Assembly: GCA_031002005.1 (NCBI GenBank)
Contig: JARYHS010011408.1
Coordinates: 218,653,473-218,717,472, forward strand
DNA length: 64,000 bases
Direction: 5' to 3'
From: Vandiemenella viatica
Lineage: Eukaryota > Arthropoda > Insecta > Orthoptera > Morabidae
Positions within the stretch are counted from its first letter, which is position 1, and each line of letters starts with the position of its first letter. Made by a program: the position numbers and the translations under genes. Shown here one piece after another: positions 1 to 10,775 of the stretch. The notes under the pieces are model-generated. The model searched no databases, was not told the origin of the DNA, and worked only from the letters and a program-made list of their open reading frames with translations.

Positions 1-1470
1 GTGTGGGAGATATGGGGGTTGAAAGTGGTCGACCTGTGGCAATTTCATACTTCTGCCAAAGACAAAAGTGTCATGGTGTATCACTTTTCAGCGAAAACTA
101 TAGATCACAGATAACTGGCGTTTGTGTGTAGTAGTAGCACAGAGTCACCTTTCGATCACAACAGCGGCCGAATTTCAGAAACTGTGGTACTGTGGTAGAT
201 ATGGTGGTTGTAAGTGGCCGACCAAGGATATTTTCGTATTTCGACTGTCTCCGCATATGTCACTTTTCTGCCACAACTACATAGCATAGAGCATTGGTGT
301 TTGTGTTTGGTAGTAGAATCGTATCTCATGTAGTGCACTATGGTTGTTAGATGTCGGTAGCTATGGGGGTGTGGGAGAAATGGGGGTTGAAAGTGGTCGA
401 CCTGTGGCAATTTCATACTTCTGCCAAAGACAAAAGTGTCATGGTGTATCACTTTTCAGCGAAAACTATAGATCACAGATAACTGGCGTTTGTGTGTAGT
501 AGTAGCACAGAGTCACCTTTCGATCACAACAGCGGCCGAATTTCAGAAACTGTGGTACTGTGGTAGATATGGTGGTTGTAAGTGGCCGACCAAGGATATT
601 TTCGTATTTCGACTGTCTCCGCATATGTCACTTTTCTGCCACAACTACATAGCATAGAGCATTGGTGTTTGTGTTTGGTAGTAGAATCGTATCTCATGTA
701 GTGCACTATGGTTGTTAGATGTCGGTAGCTATGGGGTGTGGGAGAAAGGGGGTTGAAAGTGGTCGACCTGTGGCAATTTCATACTTCTGCCAAAGACAAA
801 AGTGTCATGGTGTATCACTTTTCAGCGAAAACTATAGATCACAGATAACTGGCGTTTGTGTGTAGTAGTAGCACAGAGTCACCTTTCGATCACAACAGCG
901 GCCGAATTTCAGAAACTGTGGTACTGTGGTAGATATGGTGGTTGTAAGTGGCCGACCAAGGATATTTTCGTATTTCGACGAAAGGCATGTGTCTCCGCAG
1001 ATTTCACTTTTCTACCACGACTACATAGCATAGAGCATTGGTGTTTATGTGTGGTAGTAGAATCGTGTCTGTTGTCGTGCACTATGGTTGTTAGATGTCT
1101 GTAGCTATGGGGGTGTGGAAGATATGGGGGATGAAAATGGTCGACCTGCGGCAATTTCATATTTCTGCCAAAGACGCATGTGTCACGGTGTATCACTTTT
1201 AAGTGAAAACTATCAATCGCAGATCACTGGCGTTTGTGTGTGGTAGTAACACAGAGTCTCCCATCGATCACAACGTTGGCCGAAATTCGGTAACTGTGGG
1301 AGTGTGTGAGATATGGTGTTTGAAATGAATATTTTCGTGTTTCATCCAAAGACTTGTGTGTATCCGTAAATTTTACTTGCTGCCGGAACTACATAGCGCA
1401 GAAGACTGGTACTTGTGTGTGGTAATAGTATCGAGTCTCCCATCGTGCACTAGGGTGGTTAGATGTCTAT
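1..1470. repeat. Satellite array, ~368-bp unit made of two diverged half-units
   Basis: Four head-to-tail copies begin near 1, 369, 736 and 1113, each opening with a GTGTGG(G/A)AGA motif. Spacing is 368, 367 and 377 bp; the third unit is longer because of a short insertion near 980. The first three copies are nearly identical, while the fourth is clearly more diverged and ends near 1470, as expected at an array edge. Each unit is itself a dimer: GATATGGGGGTTGAAAGTGG near the start of the unit is echoed by GATATGGTGGTTGTAAGTGG about 189 bp later, and GGCGTTTGTGTG is echoed by GGTGTTTGTGTT. The array runs off the left edge, so its true length is unknown. Short open frames inside it recur with the unit and are not genes. 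Confidence 0.93.
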
Positions 1471-2104
1471 AGCTGTCAATATGAATTCTTTACAATCACG
1501 AACGAAGTCGTGGGTACCAGCTAGTAATAAATAAATTCCTTGTGCTTTATGCTGTAAGAATAATATTCTATGAAATGTAGTCTTCACGCACACAAGAATA
1601 TTCTAGTCCAGGCTCCATTTTAACCTAATCATAATCCGCTAATATTACCATTACAAAATCAAACGATGTAGGCACGCCTAGCCCACGAAATACAGCAAAC
1701 TACATTTCGTGAAATAACGACACTTTCTACATCAGGATTCCTAGTTCGCATAGCATAAAGTATCACCATTAATTTCATCATACACCTTCAGCTTGAACTT
1801 CAACTAAATTGGTGCAATAATACATTGATTGTATCGTAGTGTAAACTTGACCCAGATGTTCTCCAATATAGAAGCTATTATACAAAATACAGTCTAATGT
1901 TAGATGCAACACTATATTGTCTAGCGAATTGTGATTTAAAAATTTAATAATTTTCATTTTTTACGAGAATAACTGTACAGATGCAATATAGTATCATTGT
2001 TCGTCAGTTCAAGTGGGATAGAAATATTTTAAAAAATCACAGAAAGAAAACACAGGAAAAATACATAGAAGTTTCACTTCTTGCGCGTGTACACAATGCG
2101 TGCT
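1471..2104. other. AT-rich spacer, nothing recognised
   Basis: Between the satellite edge and the first hAT element I see no open frame of note, no repeat shared with the rest of the window and no RNA-like structure. Confidence 0.5.
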
Positions 2105-2112
2105 GATGTATG

Positions 2113-3897
2113 TAGGGTTGCAACGATATATCAGTCAATCGATAATATCGGACCAAAAATATCGATACTTATATCGATATTTTTAAATAGTCGATTTGAT
2201 GATGTGAAATATCGAAAACTACAAACCCCTTAGCACTTAAATATCCTTCAAACAAATGTATGTGTTGCAGAAACCAAACTGATTTAGCTCGATAACGTCC
2301 TTCCTATTTTGTAGTTCCGATTCGTTTCGTACGCGTTATTCGTTTCTGATTTATTTAAGTTCTCCATTTTACTATTTAATCTGTTGCGTGATGCTCGCAT
2401 TCGTTAGTTATCATTTCTCCTTAGGACGTATTACAATATTCTATAGGGGAAAAAATAAAAATATGATTGCATCATCATCATTATCGTTGAGGACCATCTC
2501 CAGTTTCCCGGGTGTGGTTTAACTTGGTTATTATAGACGATTGTTTTCCACCTTGTCCTGTCCAGAAAGGTTTCTCTGTCTGTGATGTACTCCCAGTTCC
2601 AGCCTCTTCTCTCTACGTCCTCCTTCAGTTGGTCTGTCCATCTTCTTCTTGGTCTTCCCACCGGTCTTTTGCCAGTATCCTTTTTTCTAAATAAGTTTTT
2701 GGCAGTCTTTTACTAGTCATTCTCTTCACATGCCCAAACCATTGAAGTCTTGATGACCTAAGTCTCTCTTCCATTGATTCCCTTAGCTCTAGGTTTGATC
2801 TAATTTCATCATTCTTTATGCGGTCAAGTCTAGTTTTCTGGAGGGCCGTTCTAAGAAACTTCATTTCACATGCTTGGATCTTGCTAAGGTCCCTTGATGT
2901 TAGTGTGCATGTTTCCAAAGCATATGTGAGAATAGGAATGAGATATGATTTGTACAAGACAATTTTTGTTCTTCTGGGAACCTTCATGTCCCATAGTAAG
3001 CCTCGCACAGTACTGTAGAAGTTGGCTCCTTTGGTTACTCTACTCACTATTTCTAACTCACTTCTACCATTATTGGAAATTATGCTCCCCAGGTAGCTGA
3101 ATTGGTCAACAACTTCAACTTGGTGGTCTTGTAATTTTATATGACAGTCTGTATTCTTTCGGCTTATTTTTAGTGCTACAGTTTTGTTTTTTTTGATTCA
3201 ATTTCATTCCATATTCTTCAAACTTATCATTCCACATCTTCAATTTGTTTTGTATTCCTTCTTCTGTTTCATCCCATACTGCTACATCATCTGCAAACAC
3301 AGTGCCTGTAGATCTCTATTGAATGTTCTTTTTAGTTCTTTTAAGATGTTAATCCATCACCGCTATGAACAGAAGGGGTGAAAGGGCACTTCCTTGTTGT
3401 ACTCCTTCAGAGTAACCATCCCCAACATTGACACAGCTCTTGCAGTTATTGTACAGCATTTGGATCTTTCTTATGAGGTACTCTGGTATTTCAAGTTTTC
3501 TTAAGATGTGTTAAAAATTACAGTTAGCTATTTACTTAAAGTAGCTTCGGTGGTACTTTCAGAATGCCTCTTTTCAAAGGCATGAGCTATTGTCACTCAA
3601 CCTAGGAATAGACTTCATCGAAACAGGTTAAGCAAACTACTGTTTTCAGGATCTGTTAACGTGGAATATTTGCAAACCTATTTTTTTTTTTTTTAATTGA
3701 ATTACCTCAAATTTACTTGACTTACTTTTTACTTGACTTACATACTTATTTCTAATTTCTATTTTATTACATACATATTTCGGAAAATATCGATATTATC
3801 GACTTGATGCGGCCGATATTATCGATTATCAATATCAGTCTGGCGTCGATATAAATATTGATATACTTGTCAATATTGATATCAAAGTGCATTCCTA
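2113..3897 (+). mobile_element. hAT-type DNA transposon, degraded copy 1, with a nested LINE fragment
   Basis: The left end TAGGGTTGCA and the right end, read in reverse complement as TAGGAATGCA, form short inverted repeats. They are flanked by GATGTATG (2105-2112) and GACGTAAG (3898-3905), an 8-bp duplication with 6 of 8 bases matching, the length typical of hAT elements. Both subterminal regions are full of ATCGAT-type motifs. The left 350 bp and right 350 bp match the second copy at 8170-9977 base for base over many stretches, so the two are one family. Near 3545-3680 lies the decayed code for the C-terminal transposase dimerisation region, aligning with the same part of copy 2. The central transposase part is missing and replaced by the LINE fragment. 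Confidence 0.8.
2466..3515 (-). pseudogene. Non-LTR retrotransposon reverse transcriptase, 3' fragment
   Basis: Read on the minus strand, several overlapping frames give the C-terminal half of a LINE reverse transcriptase. Near 3400 the frame reads EGVQQGSALSPLLFIAVMD, a standard RT segment. Near 3300 comes FADDVAVW, the catalytic (F/Y)xDD box. At 3047-2625 come a stretch containing ILTYALETCTLT and a stretch containing RLQWFGHVKRM, and at 2661-2431 a GRPRRRWTDQLKEDVERRG motif, all typical of the C-terminus of endonuclease-reverse transcriptases. Frameshifts separate the parts, so it is dead. The 3' end finishes in a short (GAT/ATG)n run, shared with the LINE tails at 30570 and 52233. The copy is 5' truncated and sits inside the hAT element at 2113-3897. 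Confidence 0.85.
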
Positions 3898-3905
3898 GAC
3901 GTAAG

Positions 3906-5588
3906 GGCTCAGCAACCCTTTACAGCCAGCTTAAGCTAACCATTTCCCTCCACAGATTCTATTTTATTATATCTGCTTATGCCAATATTTCGATTGCGTG
4001 ACGTTTTAGCGCCAGGCAATAAACAAAATCAAATGCATAACGTGGAACAGTTTAATCTTCTAACATTATTGTTCCTTATTTCTCAGCTTCCTGGAGTTTC
4101 TTCAAAATGAAACAGAGCAAAATTAGTACTGGGCGCGGTGCTTCACAGTGCTAGAAACCCATGAAAATTCGTCGGTGGTTTTTGTATCAAGCGTGTCAAA
4201 CAAAATAGAAAGGTAGACGGACAGAGTTTTTTTTCATTTATCAGCTTCCCGCCGTTGCATCAAGATCAGCCTTACATTTTATTCCCGCAAATCATCGCCA
4301 CACAATGTTTGAAACCCAAAGAAGAAACATGCCGTTATTTATGAGAATTCTGGTTATTGGAACAGAAGTTTTTTCTCGCAGTCGAAATAATAACATTTAA
4401 TTTTATTAAAAAAATCTAATGAAACGAAGGTATTTAAATTCAATAATTTAATTGTTCAATTATCCTCCATCCAACACCGAGATGATACTTACCTAATAGT
4501 TAATTGTTTTTGAGTAACACGAAACGTAAATTTTGTTAAAGGTAAAATTCCGTTGATGCAGTCCGAAAAAAACTTCTACTCTGCATTTCTCTAACCATTT
4601 GTCGTAAATTTGTTGGCTTGGTGAGAGGACTTTATCAAAACTCCTTCTGGAAAAAATTAATTCAAATTGATTTCTTATAAACAGTACTTGCGCCCTGTTT
4701 GTTGAGGAACGCAATGGAATTGACCACGTCAGACAATATTTCATCTCGTTTGTTTCGACAGAATCTTGTACATCGCTTGTCTTAGCGGCCACTCAAGTGA
4801 GATGCTTTGACATAGTGAACTGTGTTATTCCTGACTAGTCTGAGTGAATATCCTCCAAGTCGTGACTCAGTGGCCCTCTGGCCAGCACGTGGCTTGCACG
4901 TGGATCTCGGCGGAAACTGCGCAGCCTGGAGTGTTGTCCCAGGACCAGACCGTCTGCCTGTTTGTACATTTCGCACGCTCCCTTGATGCACACGTTGGCT
5001 CTTTACTGCTCCAACAATCAAAGCGTCTGGTATCGACTGAGAGAGTTATCTACATGTATGGTCTTAACTGGGCGATGCTCAATATCTTTTGGGTATTCCT
5101 CCAATGACCAAACTTTTAAAATATTTATGAAAACATGGAACTATTAACAGCACGTGAAACATTAAGAATTTCTATATTTGTCATAATACTATTAATAAGA
5201 TAATATTTTGAAAGGGTAGGTATATTACCCTGTTGAGGATTTCATGATTACGGGGTTACTATAATAAATGATCTAAGCCATTTCTCAAATTCGCTGTAAC
5301 TATATTATTTCACGTATTTCCACAAAACTTTACAGTCATATAGAAAAACTCAAAAAAATTTTGCTCCTTCCCACTTCCATCAAGATGCTCATGAATTTTT
5401 AAACAGGAGACTGCGAAACCGATGGATCGGCTTTAGAGGGGACGATGATCAACAATTTCTATCACGGCCTCAACGCTTTTCCGACCTAACCACGTTTGAT
5501 TTTTTGTGTGTGACTATGTGAAAGATTCAACCAACAAAGCTAAATGAACTTGGAGCTGGCATCAACAGTGCTTTTGAACAGGTTGATA
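3906..5588. other. Intergenic sequence without recognised features
   Basis: This 1.7-kb stretch has no repeat that I can match elsewhere in the window. On the minus strand 4792-4493 is open for 99 codons and its stop codon is followed directly by GTAAGTATC, a good splice-donor match, but the predicted peptide resembles nothing I know. I do not call a gene. Confidence 0.4.
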
Positions 5589-6012
5589 AGGAAGCGTCCA
5601 GAAATTACGTGCCTCAGTGTAAGGGAGGGGGGATGGGGGAGGGGAGGGGTTAGCTGGAAAGCTACGCTGGGCTACGTCAGAAGGGGGGAGGGGGGATTCC
5701 GTGCCAGGCCACCTAGCTTTTCACTCATATTATTTATCACAGTTAAAATGAGGTACAGAACACACAACAGCATGTAAATATTTATATCCATCATTTAATA
5801 ATCTCCATACGTAATTTACGATAGGCCGACAAGAGAAAACAGTACAAAATATCTTCCGGAATCAATAAAAAAAAATCTAAGTGCTGCACGGGGGGATGGG
5901 TAGGGCGGTAGAGTAGAGGCTAAAGTCACGTCGGGCTATGTGCGGAGAGGGGGGCGGGCGACGGGGTTTCACAAGAGGCCAAAATGGGGCTACGTGGTTT
6001 ATGGACGTTCCC
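5589..6012 (-). mobile_element. G-rich MITE with inverted ends, PIF/Harbinger-like family, copy 1
   Basis: The left end AAGGAAGCGTCCAGAAATTA and the right end, reverse complement TAGGGAACGTCCATAAACCA, are related to each other and to the ends of the C-rich element at 49187-49560 (GGGGCGTCCATTAATTACG). The interior is strongly G-biased on the plus strand, with runs at 5623-5649, 5683-5695 and 5946-5957, whereas the 49187 copy is C-biased, so the two lie in opposite orientation. There is no coding capacity. The Harbinger assignment rests mainly on the TTA duplication of the second copy. Confidence 0.6.
5623..5649 (+). other. Potential G-quadruplex tract
   Basis: Five G runs of three or more, separated by one- or two-base loops (GGGA, GGGGGGAT, GGGGGA, GGGGA, GGGG), occur within 27 bases. 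This fits the standard intramolecular quadruplex pattern. A second dense run is at 5683-5695. Both lie within the MITE. Confidence 0.6.
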
Positions 6013-6514
6013 TAGAACACGTTGCACCGAGTGTGGCAAGAATTTGATGATCGACTTATCATCTGCAGAATCAATAAGAGGGTATGTGTGTTTTGTGACA
6101 CACACACATACACTCACAAAAATTGAGTTTTTCTATATGACTGTAAAGTTTTCTTGACAATATGTCAAATAATGTAGCTACGGTAAATGTTTTTAAATTG
6201 CTTCAGTCATTTGTAATTACCTTGTACTATGATCAAACTCGTATAATGTTTGTGATTTTTTAATTTTAGAAGCATTCCCATTTCTTGCATGGCTATCAAT
6301 CTAATACATTTCTTGTACTTGTGTTGTCATTTTCCGTACGTTGCTCGTTCGCAAAACTATCAGTACTAGAAATTTGTTTCTTGCGAATATTTTTTTTTTG
6401 GTGAAGAGATAATTTCAACAAGTCCCTGGATTTTAAAATGAATTTCGTTTGATTTAGATGAGCTAAACTTTATGGAAAGGCTGGCCATAACCAACGTCGT
6501 TTGAACTTGTTTCC
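6013..6514. other. AT-rich spacer
   Basis: No open frame of substance and no recognised repeat. A short CACACA run lies at 6099-6110. Confidence 0.4.
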
Positions 6515-6522
6515 ATTTCTCC

Positions 6523-6754
6523 TGACTGAGCTGGTTGGTGCGCAATTAACGGTCTGGCATTGCATTCAGGAGGACGCCTGTTCGAATCCCCGTTCGCGAA
6601 TCCAGATTTGGATTTTTCATGGATTCCCCATATCAATACAGGAAAATGCCGGGATGATTCCTTCAAAAGGCCATGAGCGAATTCCTTCCCTTCCTTGTCT
6701 CCGGTCCCATCCCGCCTCTAATGACCTCGACGTCGACGAGGCGTAAAAAAGTCA
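6523..6754 (+). mobile_element. SINE A copy 1, tRNA-derived
   Basis: A tRNA-like head with a B-box-like TGTTCGAATCCCC is followed by the family body (CATGG, AAATGCCGGGATGATTCCTT, GGCCATG, GAATTCCTTCCC) and the tail GACCTCGACGTCGACGAGG, then an A run. ATTTCTCC occurs on both sides (6515-6522 and 6755-6762), an 8-bp target duplication. It belongs to the subfamily whose 3' end reads GTCGACGAGGCGTAA. Confidence 0.88.
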
Positions 6755-6904
6755 ATTTCTCCGAAATTTTTTTAACTAAATTTTCATGCGGCATTTGTTT
6801 CTTTCTTAAATCCGTATTCAACGTGCATTTTCGTTTTTTTCTCACATTTCAGGCGATTTAGAAACTTTTGGTTTGCCACGACGGGACATCTTCTGATTCA
6901 ATTT

Positions 6905-7043
6905 TAAGAGCATAATTCAATTTTGTATTATATCGTAGTTACGATGTCTACCTTCCAATTTAAACTGATATGACGAACCGGACCTATTTTACATATTCAG
7001 AAAACCTCTCTCTCTGAACGTTCGGCACGTAATAAAATCATCA
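6905..7043. repeat. Direct duplication, left unit (~140 bp)
   Basis: The segment running from TTTTAAGAGCATAATTCAAT to AATAAAATCATCAG recurs at 7291-7436 with moderate divergence. Shared blocks include ACCTTCCAATTTAAACTGAT, CCGGACCTA and GAACGTT. The two units were adjacent before the hAT MITE at 7052 inserted between them. Confidence 0.8.
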
Positions 7044-7051
7044 GTTTAGAT

Positions 7052-7290
7052 CAGTGGTACTCAACCCGCGGCCCGCCAGCCCTTTCCATGTGGCCCGAAG
7101 CCTAGCAGTTATAAACCGGATTTATCGGAAATTGTCAAAAATTTGTAACAAAGTCAACAGTTTCATTGATGTTAAAATAAATGCTTTCTTTTGAATGTGG
7201 AGTTTTATTGTACTGTAGGTTATTGCGGCGCATCATGATATAGCAGTAGTGCTTATGCGGCCCAGGAAGAAAAATGGTCGAGTACCGCTG
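7052..7290. mobile_element. Non-autonomous hAT element, 239 bp
   Basis: The ends are CAGTGGTACTCAACCCGCGG and, reverse-complemented, CAGCGGTACTCGACCAT, an inverted-repeat start common among hAT elements. The 8-bp flanks are GTTTAGAT (7044-7051) and GTTTTAAT (7291-7298), matching at 6 of 8. It has no coding capacity and lies exactly at the junction of a tandem duplication. Confidence 0.78.
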
Positions 7291-7436
7291 GTTTTAATAG
7301 CACAATCCAATTTTGTATTATACCGGTATTGTATACCTTCCAATTTAAACTGATAAGACGCTCCGGACCTACATCATACATACAGAAAAAACTATCTCGT
7401 TGAACGTTTGGCAGGTAATAAAATCATCAGCATACG
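7291..7436. repeat. Direct duplication, right unit (~145 bp)
   Basis: Partner of 6905-7043; it starts TTTTAATAGCACAATCCAAT and ends GTAATAAAATCATCAG. The divergence between units suggests the duplication is old. Confidence 0.8.
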
Positions 7437-7507
7437 ACACAATAGTTTTTCCTTTTCTGTGATTAGTCTCTCTACGGGTTTGACGCAAAACTCTCTCTCT
7501 CTTTTTA

Positions 7508-7993
7508 CAGAGTGTCCAGAAAAGGACTCCCTGATTTCAAAATTAAATATCTCGAAAACAAAGATCGATAGAGGAATGTAGTAAACGGTATGTTTATCGT
7601 TACAGCTGTAAGAAGTGTATGCAGCAGTTTGAAATAATAGTTACAAAAGCTGCTAACAGATGGCGCTGTAATCGCCATACGTAATGCCTAAATAGTGATC
7701 CGAAGCTCAGGGCGATCAGTTCCACCAATCTGTAGTGCCAATGGTGAACATTTTGAAAACATTGTGATGTGATTGTTTGCAAAGATTGTTTTCATACGAT
7801 TATTTCACTTATGTAAGCTGATATGAGCTGTACAGCGCCATCTGTTAGCAGCTTTTGTAACTATTATTTCACACTGCTGTATACACTTCTTACAGCCGTC
7901 ACAATAAACATACCGTTTACTGCATTCCTCTATCGATCTTTGTTTTCGAGATATTTAATTTTGAAATCAGGGAGTCCTTTTCTGGACACCCTG
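7508..7993. mobile_element. Tc1/mariner-superfamily MITE with ~165-bp inverted repeats
   Basis: Both ends carry the superfamily's usual start, CAGAGTGTCCAGAAAAGGAC on the left and CAGGGTGTCCAGAAAAGGAC (reverse complement) on the right, flanked by TA. The inverted repeats run about 7508-7671 and 7830-7993 and include the shared block GCTGCTAACAGATGGCGCTG. The 158-bp spacer has no coding capacity. The length of the inverted repeats makes the element a potential long hairpin. Confidence 0.88.
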
Positions 7994-8169
7994 TATATAG
8001 CCATACCACGAGATGTTAACAACGATCGGAGAGAGCCTTGCAGGTTTCTCACCAAATTGGCAACTTAATTGCTAGATTGATTAAGAGTTATAGTAAGTTG
8101 AAAGTACGTTGTTTCGTAACAGACTTATTAGCTAGAATGGTCCGAGCGGTGCGACACACACACTGCCCC

Positions 8170-9977
8170 TAGAGTTACAATGATGTATCGATCAACCAAT
8201 AATGTCACAGCAAAAAGATCGATATTTTTACATAATCTATACTATAATATCGATACGATGCACTGAAATAAAATACAAAAATCGCACAAATAGATGTATG
8301 TACGACAGGGACCAAACTTGACTATGCTAAACGCTGATTTAGCTCAATAAAACAAAATCGATATCGTCCTTTTATAATCTGTGGTTACATTACGTTTCGT
8401 GCGCGCTATTCCTTCGTGATTCATTTACATTCACCGTTTTATTACGCACGCTTTCGTTGTTTCTCTCTAGACGTATTACAATATTCTAAAGGAGGTACAA
8501 AATAGGACACTCTAACTGATGCAATTGCTTATTCAGTATGGATAATAGACCTTTTAATATTGTTTAAGACAACTGTTTTACCATTAGTATTTAATGAATT
8601 ACTTAGCACCGTTATACAAAGTCGCTTCTCGTGGAACTATCAAAGCAAAAACTGATAAAAAAATACGAGAAAATTTAAAAAGTTGTGAAGGAGGAATTTA
8701 AACGTGTGAAACAGTTTTCTATTACTACGGATATATAGACTGAAACACTGTCTATCTCGGAATTACAGAACATTTTTGCTGAAAAATTGAATTAAAATCA
8801 GTTACGATTGGTACATATTGATTAAATGAATGATACAGTGGAGTATATCGGCAAACAGTTGTCAGTTACTATAATGAATTGGAATATTGAGTCAGATAAA
8901 GTTATGGATTTCATTATAGATTCTGGTGCCGACATGATTAAAGCTATCATGGAGACATTTGGTGCAGGCAAACATGTACCATGCTTTGCTCTTATGATTT
9001 ATTGGCTTAGTGCCAAGAATTTCCGATTTAAGCAATTTTATCAGGCATGTCCGGAATATTGTCAGATATATAGATAAATAAATAAGAAGTTAAAAAAGAA
9101 AGCAATCGAAAATATGTAACAAGATGTAAAAATATCTGTTACTGGTTTATAGGTTTTTTGAATTTGCTCCCTACATAAGTGAAGTTTTTTTCAGAATTGA
9201 TGCACAAACGGTTTTGTTAGCTGTTGAGCTTGCTATAACGAAAGATGTGGCCTATGTCATGACACTATGACGAAAGAGTTATCTGCTGAGCAGTGCATAA
9301 ATATTTCAAAAGTAGTTCCTATGATAAGCTGCGCGATAGATAAATACACTGAAATTACATTATTACAAACAGGGAAATGTTTTGGCCAGCTCGAATATGC
9401 CAATTTATTAGATCCACGATTTAAAAAAAAAATGTATTGTAAAAAGCTAGCTAGATGTGTTAAACCTACGTCACAAATACTAAGAATTTTATCTGAAAAT
9501 AAGCAAGCAGCTTCTGTTTCATCCACATCTTACTAAGCTAGGATAACAGACTAAACGAAATAAGATTAATGGCGACGAAGTAGTTACGTTGAATCTCGTG
9601 GCGCATGTGAACACTTTAAAATATTACGTGCTTGAGATATGTTCAAAATTGCTGTGAGACTTTTACCCATAGTAGCCTCGTCGATACCTTCTAACGTCTT
9701 TTATCAAAGGTAGGAGCCACTGTCACTCAAACTAGGAACAGACTTCACGGGAAAAAATTATGCGAACTACTAATTTCAAAACCTATTGATGCTGAATATG
9801 TGAAGATATATTTTTTCAATAAATTACCTCAAATTTATTACTTCAGTTTCATATTTAATTCTGATTTCTAATATAGTATATACAAATATCAATACTATCG
9901 ACTTGAGGCGGCCGATATTATCTATATCTGCCTGGCATCGATATATTTATCGATATTGAAATCAACTTACGTCTCTA
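8170..9977 (+). mobile_element. hAT-type DNA transposon, copy 2, nearly full-length but dead
   Basis: The element is 1808 bp between TAGAGTTACA and, in reverse complement, TAGAGACGTA, with 8-bp flanks ACTGCCCC (8162-8169) and ATTGCTCC (9978-9985) matching at 6 of 8. ATCGAT-rich subterminal regions correspond to those of the copy at 2113-3897. The interior carries a decayed transposase. Its length is short for a complete hAT element of this type, so internal deletions are likely. Confidence 0.82.
8519..9825 (+). pseudogene. hAT-family transposase, decayed
   Basis: Segments in different frames follow the order of a BED-type hAT transposase. Around 8700 a frame reads FKRVKQFSITTDI, matching the start of the RNase H-like catalytic domain (the usual xSITTDxW segment, here with a stop in place of Trp). 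8826-9077 gives ...NWNIESDKVMDFIIDSGADM, corresponding to the conserved xxWNIxxKVxxxVxDNxANM part (D-N changed to D-S) and ends in KHVPCFA, the conserved xCFAHxLxL region. 9267-9536 gives ELSAEQCINISKVVPMIS and LLDPRFKKK, typical of the insertion domain's end. At 9690-9800 lies the C-terminal dimerisation segment (VTQTRNRL type). Several stops and frameshifts make it inactive. Confidence 0.82.
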
Positions 9978-10079
9978 ATTGCTCCACACCCTGCCTACCT
10001 ACAATGCAGGCGCCCAATCAACAAGCGGTACCCTCACAGCTATGCTGCCCGGCGTCAAAGATTTTTACTTAAATATACT

Positions 10080-10134
10080 ATCCCGGGTACTACAAACTTA
10101 AAAAAAAAAAAGAAAAAAAAAAAAAAAAAAAAAG
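10080..10134 (+). repeat. A-rich tract
   Basis: A run of A with occasional G occupies about 10100-10134. It may be a retroelement tail, but no recognisable body lies upstream. Confidence 0.7.
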
Positions 10135-10591
10135 AAACCTTACTCTGTGGAAACCCAATAATATTACAAATCAAGTTACAAACATTAATGCATTTATTAA
10201 AAATACTTACCATTAATAAATACTATATAATTCAATATAAATAATAAAAAACAACGGTGTGGTTTTATGAAACTACGAAGCTAGTGAAACTTTTTTAAGC
10301 ATTTAACTGAAAATTTTAGGAAAATTATTCGATTTAGGGTATTAAAATTACGTTCTTAATCTTAAATTAACGATCAAAAAATGGGAATGATAATGGGAAA
10401 CCAATAGTAAACAAGATATCCAACTATAAATTTTAATTTCAATCTATGTGTTAGAGTACGGAATACATAATAAATACAATCGCACGAATAAGTGAGAATG
10501 TAAATTCTAAACTGATGCGAGCTATGGGCGCCGCCATATTGGCCTTGGCTGCTCTACCGAGCGCCTTTCACTTTATCCCCCCCTCCGCGGC

Positions 10592-10627
10592 TGGCTGTAA
10601 TACGACATGCGATAGATGGACGAAGAA
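10592..10627 (+). repeat. Direct repeat outside the large inverted repeat, left copy
   Basis: GGCTGTAATACGACATGCGA followed by TAGATGGACG recurs at 11808-11843 with two changes. The two copies bracket the 10776-11757 inverted repeat at a distance. They are too long for an ordinary target duplication and may mark a wider duplicated unit. Confidence 0.65.
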
Positions 10628-10775
10628 ATATCACTTCCTCTTTTCGGTAGAGAAGATTAGAAAGCACCCGTCAGTTGCCGATTACCTTGCTTCAGTTCAA
10701 CTGTAATCGATGCCAGACAGATCTCAACTGACTAGGAGAGGTTTTCAGTGTGGAAATCGCAATCGCAGAACGAAC

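Noticed and set aside
156..1196. Minus- and plus-strand open frames of 60-98 codons in the first 1.2 kb
   Set aside because: They recur with the satellite unit and have no protein resemblance; they are by-products of the repeat.
4782..5147. Several overlapping short frames near 4.8-5.1 kb
   Set aside because: Low-information overlapping frames on both strands with no domain, splice support or repeat context.
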